Virus record (IMG/VR): IMGVR_UViG_3300021226_000025
Coordinates: 1-56,046 of that record
Direction: 5' to 3' (one strand)
Length of the DNA stretch: 56,046 bases
From: a virus
The position numbers were made by a program, and so were the translations under genes. A model generated the notes under the pieces. The model searched no databases. It was not told the DNA's origin and saw nothing but the letters and a program-made list of their open reading frames with translations. The first letter of the stretch is position 1, and each line of letters opens with the position of its first letter. Shown here in pieces: positions 25,901 to 34,320 of the stretch.

Positions 25901-28093
25901 TTGGAACTGTCCGGGGGTAGGAGTACCTTGCACAACTGGAGCGGGTGCAGGCAGTTGCGTGCCGACACCACGGCGCAAACCTTCAGCACGTGAAGGCACT
26001 GGCGCTTGTCTGCGGTTGAACAAGGGCATCTGCTGCGGCTGCCGTACAGGCAACGGACGCATAGGAAGTTGTTGCTGTGTGACTGGCTGTTGCTGCTGGG
26101 CCGCAAAGTCCAACTGTCGTTGATTCTGAGCCTGCACCGCCAGACGTTGCATGTCGGCTTCACGCTGTGCTTGTTCCTGAGCCTGACGCTGTGCGTAGGC
26201 TTCTTGGATTTGGCGTTGCTGAATAGCCGCCTGCAACTGGTCAGCCATTGCAGGATTGAACGCAGGTTGCTGGTTCGTAAACCCAACACCACTTGGAGCA
26301 GGAGGTGCGAACTGCAATGCCATTTGCCGTGGGTCAACAGGGACTTGAGGCGAAGGCAATGCCAAGCGGTCAGACGGAGGAGCAGTTACGGCTTGTTGTT
26401 CGTACTGCTGGGTCTGAGGATTCCATACCATGCGGGGAGCAAGTTCGCCCGTTTGCTGGCTACGTTGCTGTAACTCACCAATGGTTGCACCGCCAAGGTC
26501 AAGCACACCTTGTGCACCACCGAACTGACCGGGGGCTACCTGCCCTGTAAAGATACGGTCAGTAGGTACGGAAGGACGGACTGCGCCATCAGCGCCAGCC
26601 ACAAAATCAGGGCGTGCACCCATACCACCGACTTGGGTTGGGCCACCTACGGGAGTACCCGGTGGAGGTGGAATGATTGTCAACGCAGTGGATGGAGCAG
26701 GAGGCTCAGCAGTCTGGCTTGGATTCAGCAGGTTGGTAGGCTCTTTGGTAATCGGGCCACGGCGTAAGTTAGCCGCTGCACCAAGCACACCGCCAGTACC
26801 AAAACCTGCTGCAAATGATTCGTAAAGACGTTTCTGTATTTCAGGCGCAGAAAAGTCCTGCCCTGTGTTGGCAATCAGCAAAGCCTCTTGCCCAAGTTCA
26901 GTCGTACCTTCAGCAGTACCACCAGCAACAAAGCCTTTACCTGCACGCTTGAGTAGTTCTGCACCACGCAGACCTTGTGTGCCTAGGAAGGTTTCGCCTT
27001 GAATATCACGGAGGGCTTTGCCGCCCTGACGAGCCAGACCGCCTGTGCCAAACAAGCGAGAGGCAAGCAGGAACTCAGGCAAAGATTCAAGTGCTGCATA
27101 CGGAACAGCGGAAGCCAATGCGGAAAGACGATTGTCTTGCCCTTGGTCACGTTGCTCACCATAGATGTCAGCCACACCCGTGGCGTAGTTCTGCGCCGTA
27201 GTGAAGATGGTTGCACCAGCAATACCAGCAGCCTCACGCAGTATCTTGGTTTCAGCAGCGTTAAGTACTTCACCTGCGGCTTTCTTTTTGATAGCCGCAA
27301 GAACAGATTGTTTGAAGGTTTCTTTACCAGCCAGACCAGCGAGGGCTGCACCACCACCTGCAAGTGGGCCACCAGCGGCTGTACCTGCAAAGAAGCCTGC
27401 GGCGGCAGTAGCAACAGACTCCAGAATATTTGGGCCTTGTTGGGCTACGGTTGCGACCAGCCAGTCAATAGCAGTGTTAGCGTCCTTGACATCGGAGAAC
27501 TCACGAATGTAAGGCGAGGACTTCTGTAAATCACCACGAATGGTGTCAGTGCCTACCTGAGCATCGACGATGCGCTGACCAGTTTCTTCTGCACCTAAGA
27601 ACTGCAAGCCTCGACCCGCAAGCATTTGCATATTGTCCAGACCAATGCCAAAGTTCTTCTTGGCAAGTTTGCCTAGGCCGGGGTTCTTGATAGTGCTGAG
27701 GTATTGTCCGTAGGAGTTAGGGTCAAGTTGAATCCAGTCGCCGCCCTGTGGCATACCGACACCGGGCATACTCAAGCGGGCTTCGCTTTGCAACGCCAGT
27801 GCATCATCATCAGCAGCAAATTGTGCGCCGTTTACAAACAGAGACTTGGTAGACGGGCTGTATGCCACAACCGGAGGACGTTTAATCTCCGGCATGGTGA
27901 ACTGGCTCTGCTTGACCAACTCCTGCCCAAGAACTGCCGTGTCCACTTGGGAAGGCATCATGTTCTCTGTTCCGCTACGTGGCATCTGCGAGAAACCAGC
28001 ATAGGGATTGAGCACAGTGTTTAAGTCTGCGCCCATGCTACCTAGGTTGACATCTGCAAATGACAGTCCAGCGGGAGTTGCAGGATTCGCCAT
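19958..28093 (-). CDS. Giant polyvalent internal virion protein
   Basis: 2711 residues, the largest protein of the window and last in the late operon, where T7-like phages encode gp16-type ejected proteins. The N-terminal ~230 residues are globular, with a Gly/Ala-rich membrane-active segment near 224-255. Residues ~490-930 are Gln/Pro/Lys-rich and low in complexity. A metalloprotease-like HETLGH motif sits at 1291-1296. Long helical regions cover roughly 1400-2200. The C-terminal ~330 residues (from YKQYP at 2384) resemble the large-polyvalent-protein-associated domain LPD38. Likely packaged in the capsid and injected with DNA. Confidence 0.8.
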   Translation of the reverse strand: MANPATPAGLSFADVNLGSMGADLNTVLNPYAGFSQMPRSGTENMMPSQVDTAVLGQELVKQSQFTMPEIKRPPVVAYSPSTKSLFVNGAQFAADDDALALQSEARLSMPGVGMPQGGDWIQLDPNSYGQYLSTIKNPGLGKLAKKNFGIGLDNMQMLAGRGLQFLGAEETGQRIVDAQVGTDTIRGDLQKSSPYIREFSDVKDANTAIDWLVATVAQQGPNILESVATAAAGFFAGTAAGGPLAGGGAALAGLAGKETFKQSVLAAIKKKAAGEVLNAAETKILREAAGIAGATIFTTAQNYATGVADIYGEQRDQGQDNRLSALASAVPYAALESLPEFLLASRLFGTGGLARQGGKALRDIQGETFLGTQGLRGAELLKRAGKGFVAGGTAEGTTELGQEALLIANTGQDFSAPEIQKRLYESFAAGFGTGGVLGAAANLRRGPITKEPTNLLNPSQTAEPPAPSTALTIIPPPPGTPVGGPTQVGGMGARPDFVAGADGAVRPSVPTDRIFTGQVAPGQFGGAQGVLDLGGATIGELQQRSQQTGELAPRMVWNPQTQQYEQQAVTAPPSDRLALPSPQVPVDPRQMALQFAPPAPSGVGFTNQQPAFNPAMADQLQAAIQQRQIQEAYAQRQAQEQAQREADMQRLAVQAQNQRQLDFAAQQQQPVTQQQLPMRPLPVRQPQQMPLFNRRQAPVPSRAEGLRRGVGTQLPAPAPVVQGTPTPGQFQRAGQLSLFTQQGQPTVAALKSAGTRQAVPTPTVQQGAVQIPPTGAPVTAVTATKAKAAVLKKGKANATQKGKQQQGSVSQRQEDNGRVQGGGQTGNQPTTQVKGGGTQTGGGGKSLQRGKKQTQEAVTNAPVTTAAAPVKPTEPTPPKGGKKKLAKGAEKKSEAKAKATPAKAAKLQKGPSGLAAMVGQLLGTTQQPAVVESTTKKGVQEASEETKFANQELDMAIETIETTKSPAAYAEALFEIVSAYALTSNVKAYLRTASERFLADGGIPQRDFIAALREVALNEESIGPKSRLYSLLADHGLLNDANVQALVRQPGAKTKQEAVVNKPVNTPTENLGEIRMADLINNRNGYLDKAQLRRAALIRYVDVDNDNFEVSGRGRIKDFFTSDGEPIIVQVPGTSNFVLATKEEGKMSKEEFVKKHKDARQALRDLEDEETQTTLDDLQYDPLYDNARSDRGDLEFYRVDGRPTEPMKAGPLRLFAARVVSKFARKPTVHVFSNLADMQKANPSLFAAAAKARKAGDIEHVNAAGMAWGNNVVLFADFIESEQQARFIIAHETLGHVGFRGLFNDRALNAILKLVADSDAQLTQAAEVYAAGRGIPFLEAVEEVLADRAAAVDTNTILRFWNWVKDQLNKIGLKFNDDAARYLIGLSRKYVRQGTGRSEVNLSGLFKEIDQSLLNDQSNVEVLRFAAMAPQGALTYAMGNLNRNAAIHGGLSRAVSDIIDAKNRAAEAVKQGKGVMSNVTNVAQSVLDGIQTMDNLARKSKGFSKIFELLQLKGAKQNQYKQKYADGTATAHKAKFLGLGEGADMEKQVRAGELLAYGSLFKMNSISDSQLDKMDNPVFFDPDSGILDVNPDAFRALVDAGRLSVEDFKKGFQVQQGTKEVPMTDEYRQELATERDAVIAKIEKYRDAAFARVDKKIAAETDEDTKAEYALERKRDEKKFSQDIEQTKRLYTKRMKEPMYEVPNMAPTPEWFKDLTEDSVEWKMYNEFVETMAMSHIDVLRSKYIGAVYEQKRAISAGVRGAFKKSTPLTDVERRFIEDATGMFDEMRMKGAEFQGNRLKLLDTSNKDALEWLRMKFARAFYSDLALNDLKGMMPGYTPTQVETLVKSMRSKLQTQIDPEVDPIKNSSIWALEHRIEERSMFAASINDDQLYAKRSIAGAYVPLTREGEWQVRVQAYTTDKDGTRYPVKLADGQQDSLAFYKTGTQKDAEQYQEELNAMLNGEYDMRDEKGNLQKVRLEAVASVTRQTPDLVDVLHYDEVMYSLSRLGIQLSPEVRQVLVQKVSGQNSRARSNLQRAGVPGWDKDIVRSSSAFLEQQAYVAANKEYRHRFDEVLDDTDNWSDNPERLATLKAKWESATGEAKEVAAREYFQEKFFQDNVVEYTKDGRRIERGQYYNERAKSMLAWMDSTGDIIHADDIWSNNQWSVATRTWAAIFQLGGSIATGITQVLSLPTNSWAYLSSFNPKTGFGVGLGAGKAGKLLTQFLMNTANPKYADLAWLDARLKEFEVEEKNGAKYTKDGLTGSELRFLRDMTEQQRLDAASFNAMTGTSKGRKITGNPTVQKFIQTWMFPFSYSEQVNRRVTLLAAYRGEYERQMATHGDPSIADVKAREMSTKALDATQGDYAQYNRPAFFRGGVQAFIYMYKQYPIMMIQLLKNMNYEGRIIMIGSLLLLSGVRGLPGADDLLDILDALCQRLGLKIGSVEKEFARLTADVFGAELAAEINPIMMRGLLDHVTGWSFSNRLGLGDIIPGTGILKPSATKDEILREVENLAGAPTSFIVGALNWGASTLPAVATGRQSPIELLRDSPIRAIKNVGDAWKYADTGAILDNKGYVVAKNVSTWELLGKAMGFYPSRAQMQMDWMSADRQEQAYMSMIKTELTREGVAARLENDTERLAQVKKFVSDWNEDTKGTRLEMRNFDRGLSQAYREASKPLAIRALKSSAKSGRMEAKDMLRLYGVDEETLAGIPD

Positions 28094-28103
28094 AGTTACC
28101 TCA

Positions 28104-31100
28104 TTACGGATTTACTAGAAGCCCAGCGACAGGTGGTCTAACCCCTGCCTTCTCTGCTGCGGGGCCGAAGATTGGCATACCAGCAGTAGGCATACCACTT
28201 CCGAGCACAAACAGACTTCCGGGCGCTTTGTTGATTGTTTCACCATTCAGGGTAATAGTACCAGCAGACATATCGACAACGCCAATTCGTGTGCCGTCGT
28301 TGGAGACTATCAGAGCCTTACCGCTACCATCAGGCGACATTGTGACTTTGACACCAGTGGCGTTCTCAAATGCTGTCTGAGCCATCTTAATGTTGCCAGC
28401 GTTAATGTCTTTGGAAATATCAGCAATAAGTTGACGGTTGATTTTGTTGGTGTCGATATAGATTTGTCCGAGAGTTTTTGCACGCTCACCAGTAACGGTC
28501 TCCTCAATCTTGAGGCCGGACTCAAACGATTTCTTGAACATGTACTCTTTGAGCGCAGTCTTGCTTGCCAGATACTTGGCGTCCATATCTTCTTTGGCAT
28601 AACCAATAAGGTCGGAACCAGACACGCCTTGTGCCAAGACTTTGCCGTTCGAGAACAAATCCCACTTACCGTCGCTACGTGGTTGCAGTTGGAGTTTCTG
28701 TCCGGTGAACTGACTCCACACACCAACCATACGAGTTGGGTCACCAAAGCGAGTGAACTCAGCCACACCACGGTCGCCCATCATGCGGTACAGGTCAAGG
28801 TCGGTGGAGTAAATCTTGCCGATGTATTCCAAAGCCTTGGCAGGGTTACCACTGTTAGCAGCGTTCAGTGCCAGTTGACGGGTGTAGTCCCGCATCTGCA
28901 ATGCTTGCGTTGTGAACTGGTCGTATACCCTAGGGTCAATCGTGCCAGCCTCAGGCATTTTGATTTGCTTCTTCTCAACGTCCGCAACAGCAGGTGCGCT
29001 TACAACAGGCGCAGCGGCGGCAGCAGGAGGGGCAGCAACGGCAGGAGGGGCAGCGGCAGCAGGTGCATTTAGAACCGGAGCAGCAGCAACTTGCTGTGTG
29101 CGTGCAGTACGACGACTGTACAAGTCCTGATAGTTCTTAGGCTGTAAATGCAGACCCATTGGGTCTTTTGCAACCGATGGATACAAGTCCATCAAGCGAC
29201 CAGTGAACTCAACACCAGCAGAAGTGGTTGCTTGCTGTAAGAACTCATTCTGTCCAGTGGTCGGATTCTTCTGCGTACCGGGGCCAGTGCCAAAGACAAC
29301 GGGATTACCACCCTGCGATTTGACAAACTCAATTTGCTGGGTAACAAAACTTTGCTCGGCTGGGTTGTTTGGTAGACCCGTACCAAGATACACAGTCACA
29401 CCTTGCAGACTATTCTTGGATGCGTAGTCTTGCAACATAGACAGCACAGCCTTAGGACTTGCACCAGTCTTGTAAGAACCTTCAAGTTTGTTGGCTTTAG
29501 CAAAACCTTCAGCCAAACTATCGCCAATGGCAATAGTCTTGGCAGGTGCAGCAGGAACAGCGGCAGCAGGAGCAGCGGCAGCAGGAACAGCCGCTTGTTG
29601 AGTACCAGACAACGCGGTTAGTGCGGCGTTGTACAGTGCCACGTAACCACGGTTGTAGTCTGCGTTCATGACTGTACCGTCATGCGCATTGAGTGGGCGA
29701 CCAAACTGTTTCACTTGGTCAGCATTACCTTGGTATCCAGCACCCCACAAGTTCTTCGGGTTGCCAATGTACTCGTTGTACTTAAGCACCAACAGACCAG
29801 CATCAATCTTCCCAGCAGTGTTGAACTGCATATTGCGGGCAGCCTCAACCTGCGCAGGAGGAATCTTGTACTTCTGAATGTTTCCTGCGTTGGTGTACCA
29901 GTTCTTCATCAACTGGAATGTGTCAGGCATAACTTGAAGCGGGCCACTTGCACCAGCACCGCTATCTGATTTTGCCGCACCAAAGTTAGACTCAAGACCA
30001 TACACAGCCAGAGCCGCAGCAGGGTCTACTTGGAGTGCATCCGCACGAGAAAGAATCTGTTTAGTTTCTGCTTTCTCCAGAATCTTAGGCAGCATCGGAG
30101 CCAACTGCTCGACACGCTTATCAGTAACCTTAGCCGAGTTGGTGACAAACTTCTCATCAAACTTCTTGGGCGCAAGTTTTCCGCCAACAGCCTCAGGTGC
30201 TGCGGGCAGTTGTTCTGTGCGTGTCTCGGCTTGGCGACGGGCGTCACGTATAGGAGCCTCTGACATAAAGGCAGCGTAGAAACCCATTGGGTCAAGTTTG
30301 GCTTGCGCCAAAGCCTGAGGGTTCTGCATAAAGTATGCAAGCGACTCGTCGCTACGGAACCAGTTCATTGCCGCAGTAGCGATGTCTCGTTTCTCAGCCG
30401 TAGTCTTGTCGTCAAAGAAGTATCCATACAGTTGCCCAGACGGAGCACCTGCCACACCATACTTACCAATGGCAAGACCAGTGGCAATCTGTTCACGTTG
30501 CTGAATAATTGCGCTACGTGCTGCACCTTCTTGGCGAGACCGTTGGAAACCAGCGGAGTTCGGGTCAATCTTAGGAATACCTTCAGCATCAACCAAACCT
30601 GCACGACTAGGAAGATTGGGGTTGAAGTCAGGCACAGTCAAATGTGCTGCCTGACCTTGCCCGTATTTACGTACGGCATCAGGAAGTTGCAACCCAGTGC
30701 GTTTCTGCCAGTCTGCAATGTTTTGGTCGGGGATAGGTGAACGCAACGGAATGTTTGTACCCGGAACAGTGGGGACATCTGTCCGTGCTTCAGGCAATGC
30801 AACTCCAGCAGAGGAACTAGGCGCAGGTGCAGGTGCAGGTGCAGGTGCAGGTGCAGGTGCAGGTGCAGGTGCAGGAGCAGGTGCAGGTGCAAGAGCCGCA
30901 GGAGCCGGAGCCTCTACTGGAACTTGGCGAACATCCGTGCTGTAAAACGGGTTGTAGTTCTGCGCAGGATTAAAGTTAAGCCCAGCAAGCATTTGCTGGG
31001 TTGTCTGGGTATCTTGCTGGCGGTTCAACTCCTCACGGTTAATCGCCTGCATCCGCATTTCTTCAATGCGTGATTGCCATTCAGCACGTTCTGCATCTCT

Positions 31101-31157
31101 CTGGCGACCAGAGATAATGCCCATGCTGCTGGCGGTTTGACTTAGATTGAGCGCCAT
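28104..31157 (-). CDS. Internal virion protein: lytic transglycosylase fused to SGNH hydrolase
   Basis: 1017 residues. An N-terminal helix is followed by a (PA)n linker near residues 90-115. A lytic transglycosylase (SLT) domain has catalytic Glu389 in LESNFG and SGPLQVMP after it. An SGNH-hydrolase-like domain follows (GDSL with Ser547, GTGLPNNP, and a D665-x4-H670 pair). The rest is helical and Gly-rich. The first enzyme would cut the glycan backbone during DNA ejection. The second may deacylate peptidoglycan or surface glycans. It corresponds in place to T7 gp15/gp16 functions. Confidence 0.85.
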   Translation of the reverse strand: MALNLSQTASSMGIISGRQRDAERAEWQSRIEEMRMQAINREELNRQQDTQTTQQMLAGLNFNPAQNYNPFYSTDVRQVPVEAPAPAALAPAPAPAPAPAPAPAPAPAPAPAPSSSAGVALPEARTDVPTVPGTNIPLRSPIPDQNIADWQKRTGLQLPDAVRKYGQGQAAHLTVPDFNPNLPSRAGLVDAEGIPKIDPNSAGFQRSRQEGAARSAIIQQREQIATGLAIGKYGVAGAPSGQLYGYFFDDKTTAEKRDIATAAMNWFRSDESLAYFMQNPQALAQAKLDPMGFYAAFMSEAPIRDARRQAETRTEQLPAAPEAVGGKLAPKKFDEKFVTNSAKVTDKRVEQLAPMLPKILEKAETKQILSRADALQVDPAAALAVYGLESNFGAAKSDSGAGASGPLQVMPDTFQLMKNWYTNAGNIQKYKIPPAQVEAARNMQFNTAGKIDAGLLVLKYNEYIGNPKNLWGAGYQGNADQVKQFGRPLNAHDGTVMNADYNRGYVALYNAALTALSGTQQAAVPAAAAPAAAVPAAPAKTIAIGDSLAEGFAKANKLEGSYKTGASPKAVLSMLQDYASKNSLQGVTVYLGTGLPNNPAEQSFVTQQIEFVKSQGGNPVVFGTGPGTQKNPTTGQNEFLQQATTSAGVEFTGRLMDLYPSVAKDPMGLHLQPKNYQDLYSRRTARTQQVAAAPVLNAPAAAAPPAVAAPPAAAAAPVVSAPAVADVEKKQIKMPEAGTIDPRVYDQFTTQALQMRDYTRQLALNAANSGNPAKALEYIGKIYSTDLDLYRMMGDRGVAEFTRFGDPTRMVGVWSQFTGQKLQLQPRSDGKWDLFSNGKVLAQGVSGSDLIGYAKEDMDAKYLASKTALKEYMFKKSFESGLKIEETVTGERAKTLGQIYIDTNKINRQLIADISKDINAGNIKMAQTAFENATGVKVTMSPDGSGKALIVSNDGTRIGVVDMSAGTITLNGETINKAPGSLFVLGSGMPTAGMPIFGPAAEKAGVRPPVAGLLVNP
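30823..30891 (-). repeat. GGTGCA hexanucleotide tandem repeat coding for Pro-Ala
   Basis: About eleven almost perfect 6-base units (gcaggt on the plus strand) encode an alternating Ala-Pro linker in the transglycosylase protein. One unit is changed to GGAGCA near 30873. Such arrays slip during replication, so length variation between isolates is expected while the frame is kept. Confidence 0.9.
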
Positions 31158-31169
31158 GTTTGTGCCCCC

Positions 31170-32861
31170 TTAACCAATCTTGATGGTCGTGCCGGATGCT
31201 TTTGCTCCACCAGTAAAGCCACCAAACAAGTCCCCAATGTCTCCAGCAGCAGCACGACGGCGGCGGTCAGCAGCGTCATACATGTTGCCAAGGTAAGAGG
31301 CATACTGCATGTTAGAAGCCTCTGGCCCGACGTTGGGTAGATTCGATAGACCTGCTTGCTTAAGCCTAATTCTGTTTTGCTCCGCAGTATCCATACCTTG
31401 CAGATACGCAGTCTGAGCACCAGTATCAATGCCTAAGTTGAAGCGACGTTCTTCAGCGCGGCGTAGACCAGCACGACGAGAGTCGATACCACGCAAGGCT
31501 TCAGCCTTAGCGCGAGCACCTGCGTTCTGAACTTGCCGAGAAGCACGTAGACCAAATGTCTCAGGGTCAAAGTAGCGAGACTCACCAGCCAACTCCAACG
31601 CTTGAGAAAGTTTTTGGTCAAACAGTGCTTTGTTGGTAGTACGCAGATTTTCAAGTTCAGTTTTTTGCTGCGCAACCAAGGCTTTTTCTTCTTCGCTCAA
31701 GCCATCACCAGCAATCTGGGAACCAACCAGTTGCCCAGCCGCACGGAGAAGGAGGTCAGCCTGACTTGATGGGTTAGTAAGTTTCTGCTTAAGTGCTTCA
31801 GACAATGTAGCAGGAGCCGCTGCTTGCGCAGGGCCACCAGACGTACCAGCAGTACCACTTGTGCCACTTGTACTTGCACTTGCGGGCGCAGCAGTTACGT
31901 TAGAAGCGTAGGCCGGACTGAACGCTGCACGAGCAGCAGCCGCATTTTCTGCAACAGCCGACACTGCCTGCCCAGATTGCGCATACGCAGGAGAGGTCTG
32001 AGTAGCAAAGTCAACACCAGTAGTGCCCGCATTAACAACAGGTACATTCAGTCCAGCGTTGTAGTAACTGGATGTGCCAAGGTTGGCAGCATTACCACCC
32101 AATGCAGTAGGTGTGTTAACAGACAGTGTCCCAGACGCTTGGATAGCGTTGGCTGCGTTTTGTACGTTTCCTGCACTACTTAGTTGCGCAGCCAACTCAC
32201 TGTTAACCTGACCACCGTAAGCAATAGCAGATGGGTCAACAGCCGTTCCATTAGCCAGCAAGTAACCTTTGGTAACTGGGTCGTAAGTAGCAATAGCAGA
32301 AGTACCATCACCCAAGTTTGCAATACCAAGGGTAGTAGTTGGTGTACCTTGTACTGGGCCAACGTAACCGGGTGAACCGGGAGTAGTCGCAACAGGTGTA
32401 CCACCCGCACTACCTGCAAGTTGGGGTGCGCTAAAGTATCCAGAGATACCTGAACCCAAACCGCCCATCAATGCGCCACGGCCTACATCACCACCAGTCG
32501 CCGCAGCAGCAACCGCGCCAAGACCAGCACCAACAATCGCAGAGCCAACCACAGAGCCAACAGTAGCCGCAGTAGCAGCAGTAAGACCAGCACTTGCCGC
32601 AGCACCAGCAATCGCACCGGATACACCGATGGACGCAGCAATCGCAGGAGCGACGAACGGAACAGCAACCGCAGCAACAACTGCGACTACTGCTTTAAGT
32701 CCACCGCCACCACCTTGCGGGCGAATACCCATTGCTTTAACCAAAGCCTTGCGCTGCATAGGCGGGATGTCCCCACCAAATGCAGCCTCAGGTAAATCAG
32801 GAATACCCATCATTGCCATCTGTTTGGCACTGGGCATACGAACAAAAGTTGTTGCGCTCAT
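31170..32861 (-). CDS. Internal virion protein with membrane-active Gly/Ala-rich segment
   Basis: 563 residues. Residues ~55-125 are strongly hydrophobic and Gly/Ala-rich (VVAVVAAVAVPFVAPAIAAS and glycine-zipper-like repeats), the kind of segment that inserts in membranes. The middle is Ala/Ser/Thr-rich. The C-terminal ~180 residues are helical and Arg-rich (RASRQVQNAGARAKAEALRG). Order and composition match T7 gp14-type ejection proteins that form the outer-membrane part of the conduit. The stop is 12 bases before the transglycosylase gene. Confidence 0.7.
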   Translation of the reverse strand: MSATTFVRMPSAKQMAMMGIPDLPEAAFGGDIPPMQRKALVKAMGIRPQGGGGGLKAVVAVVAAVAVPFVAPAIAASIGVSGAIAGAAASAGLTAATAATVGSVVGSAIVGAGLGAVAAAATGGDVGRGALMGGLGSGISGYFSAPQLAGSAGGTPVATTPGSPGYVGPVQGTPTTTLGIANLGDGTSAIATYDPVTKGYLLANGTAVDPSAIAYGGQVNSELAAQLSSAGNVQNAANAIQASGTLSVNTPTALGGNAANLGTSSYYNAGLNVPVVNAGTTGVDFATQTSPAYAQSGQAVSAVAENAAAARAAFSPAYASNVTAAPASASTSGTSGTAGTSGGPAQAAAPATLSEALKQKLTNPSSQADLLLRAAGQLVGSQIAGDGLSEEEKALVAQQKTELENLRTTNKALFDQKLSQALELAGESRYFDPETFGLRASRQVQNAGARAKAEALRGIDSRRAGLRRAEERRFNLGIDTGAQTAYLQGMDTAEQNRIRLKQAGLSNLPNVGPEASNMQYASYLGNMYDAADRRRRAAAGDIGDLFGGFTGGAKASGTTIKIG

Positions 32862-33346
32862 TTCATAGCCTCCGTTAATTCAAGTCGCATGTGTGTATAC
32901 ACAGGCTTAAAACCGTATTGAGAAATAACCCGCTCCATTGCTGGGGACACCCATCCCTCAATGACTCGGACACTATTCATATACGCCCAACCACAAAGCA
33001 TCTTCCAATACTTTGCATGTAGAGCGTCTAAATCACTACCACCAAGCGCAACGATGTTCATTGCAGGCAGTTTGGGGTAGTGAATAATTTCTAACACCAG
33101 TGCTAACTTCACACTCTTAGTGATTGTTTTATCACATTTGACAACAAATATATACATCTTTCCTTGTAGGGCAGCGTTGTATATATCGTCAATCGTCATC
33201 TCACCGTGCATCGCACGTTTTACACATCGCTCTAACAGAGGTTTTGTAGCAGGCCAATACGTGTCGAAATGCTCCTTCGTAGAAAGAAGAAGTGGTTCAA
33301 ACTCATCGAGAGGTATCGGGTCAAACCCTGCTGGTAGAGTACTCAT
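32858..33346 (-). CDS. GNAT-like virion-associated protein (T7 gp13-like position)
   Basis: 162 residues. The C-terminal half (MNIVALGGSDLDALHAKYWK, then MNSVRVIEGWVSPAMERVIS, then YGFKPVYTHMRLEL) reads like a GNAT acetyltransferase fold, as found in small phage proteins encoded just before the internal virion proteins. No clear acetyl-CoA P-loop is visible, so it may be structural only. Overlaps both neighbours by four bases. Confidence 0.6.
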   Translation of the reverse strand: MSTLPAGFDPIPLDEFEPLLLSTKEHFDTYWPATKPLLERCVKRAMHGEMTIDDIYNAALQGKMYIFVVKCDKTITKSVKLALVLEIIHYPKLPAMNIVALGGSDLDALHAKYWKMLCGWAYMNSVRVIEGWVSPAMERVISQYGFKPVYTHMRLELTEAMK

Positions 33347-34317
33347 GCGTCTTGGTATTTCTTGAGAAGTGCGTCGAAGAAGTCTTTACCTTTAGCCTGT
33401 ACCACTTTGGCAGGGATTACATACTCACCTGCGGATACACGAATAGGAATACTATCGCTAGTACCAGTGCCGGGGCCACTAACTTTACCGCCCTTTGCAG
33501 CATGGTCACCCATGTGTACGTAACCACCAGAAGCCATGCTCATCATAGGCTGGTCGCCCATCGGAGCACCACCCATCGGAGCACCACCTGCACCTTGTTG
33601 AGTGCTACCTTGCACCGCACGAATAGCAAGCAGCAGCACAAAGATTAGACCTTGGTCGTATTCAGGGGACAAATCTTCTTCAGTCGCCATACCTTGTTGA
33701 ATAGCAAACTGGCGAATGTAGGTATACATCTCAGGGTTTTGAAGTGCAGTCATAGCAAGTTGACCTGCCATGTTGAGTTCCTCAGGGGTAATCTCTCCGG
33801 CTTGGAAGCCAGCCATGATGGCTTGTTGAATACGTGCGACTTCTTGGGGTTGCTTGCGCATGAACTCTTGGAGTTGCATCTCGATTGCTTGAGGGCTTAG
33901 ACGCTCTTGAGGTTTACCAACACCAGAAGGGCGCATAGGCATACCACCAGCACCGACCATACCGCCTTCGGCGTAAGTAGGTTGGAGACGGAAGTCAAGA
34001 ACAGGTGCACTAGGGTTTGAAGCCACTGTGCCAGTTTGAATTGGAGCCGCAATGTTTTGCTCGTTGACAGTGACGTTAGGTGTACCTGAACCCAATAGAC
34101 CTTGCAACGATGCAGGAAGGTCAAGCGACGTAGTAGGTGCGGGAAGTTCCGCACCCATACCCGGCGCAGTCGGGGTAGGTGTCATTTGCGGCGCAGGAAC
34201 ACCAGTTAAGTTGGTAGCCAAAGCGCCTTGCACCGTAGGCTGTCCGGCCTGTGGGACGGACGACGGAGCCTTGGGAGCCATATTTAGAATCTGAAGAACT
34301 GGGTTATTGCCTGCCAT
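33343..34317 (-). CDS. Virion structural protein with C-terminal GYV/SAGEYVIP domain
   Basis: 324 residues. The first ~110 are Pro/Ala/Thr-rich and disordered. A helical middle (about 130-230) follows. The C-terminus carries the ASGGYVHMGDHAAKGGKVSG and PIRVSAGEYVIPAKVV elements I know from tail-associated proteins of many phages, ending in a helix that often mediates assembly. Encoded between tail and internal virion genes, so a tail or head-tail conduit component is likely. Confidence 0.6.
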   Translation of the reverse strand: MAGNNPVLQILNMAPKAPSSVPQAGQPTVQGALATNLTGVPAPQMTPTPTAPGMGAELPAPTTSLDLPASLQGLLGSGTPNVTVNEQNIAAPIQTGTVASNPSAPVLDFRLQPTYAEGGMVGAGGMPMRPSGVGKPQERLSPQAIEMQLQEFMRKQPQEVARIQQAIMAGFQAGEITPEELNMAGQLAMTALQNPEMYTYIRQFAIQQGMATEEDLSPEYDQGLIFVLLLAIRAVQGSTQQGAGGAPMGGAPMGDQPMMSMASGGYVHMGDHAAKGGKVSGPGTGTSDSIPIRVSAGEYVIPAKVVQAKGKDFFDALLKKYQDA

Positions 34318-34320
34318 GAT

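Noticed and set aside
30823-30891. Short tandem array considered as CRISPR
   Set aside because: Six-base units without spacers inside a coding frame; a microsatellite, not CRISPR.
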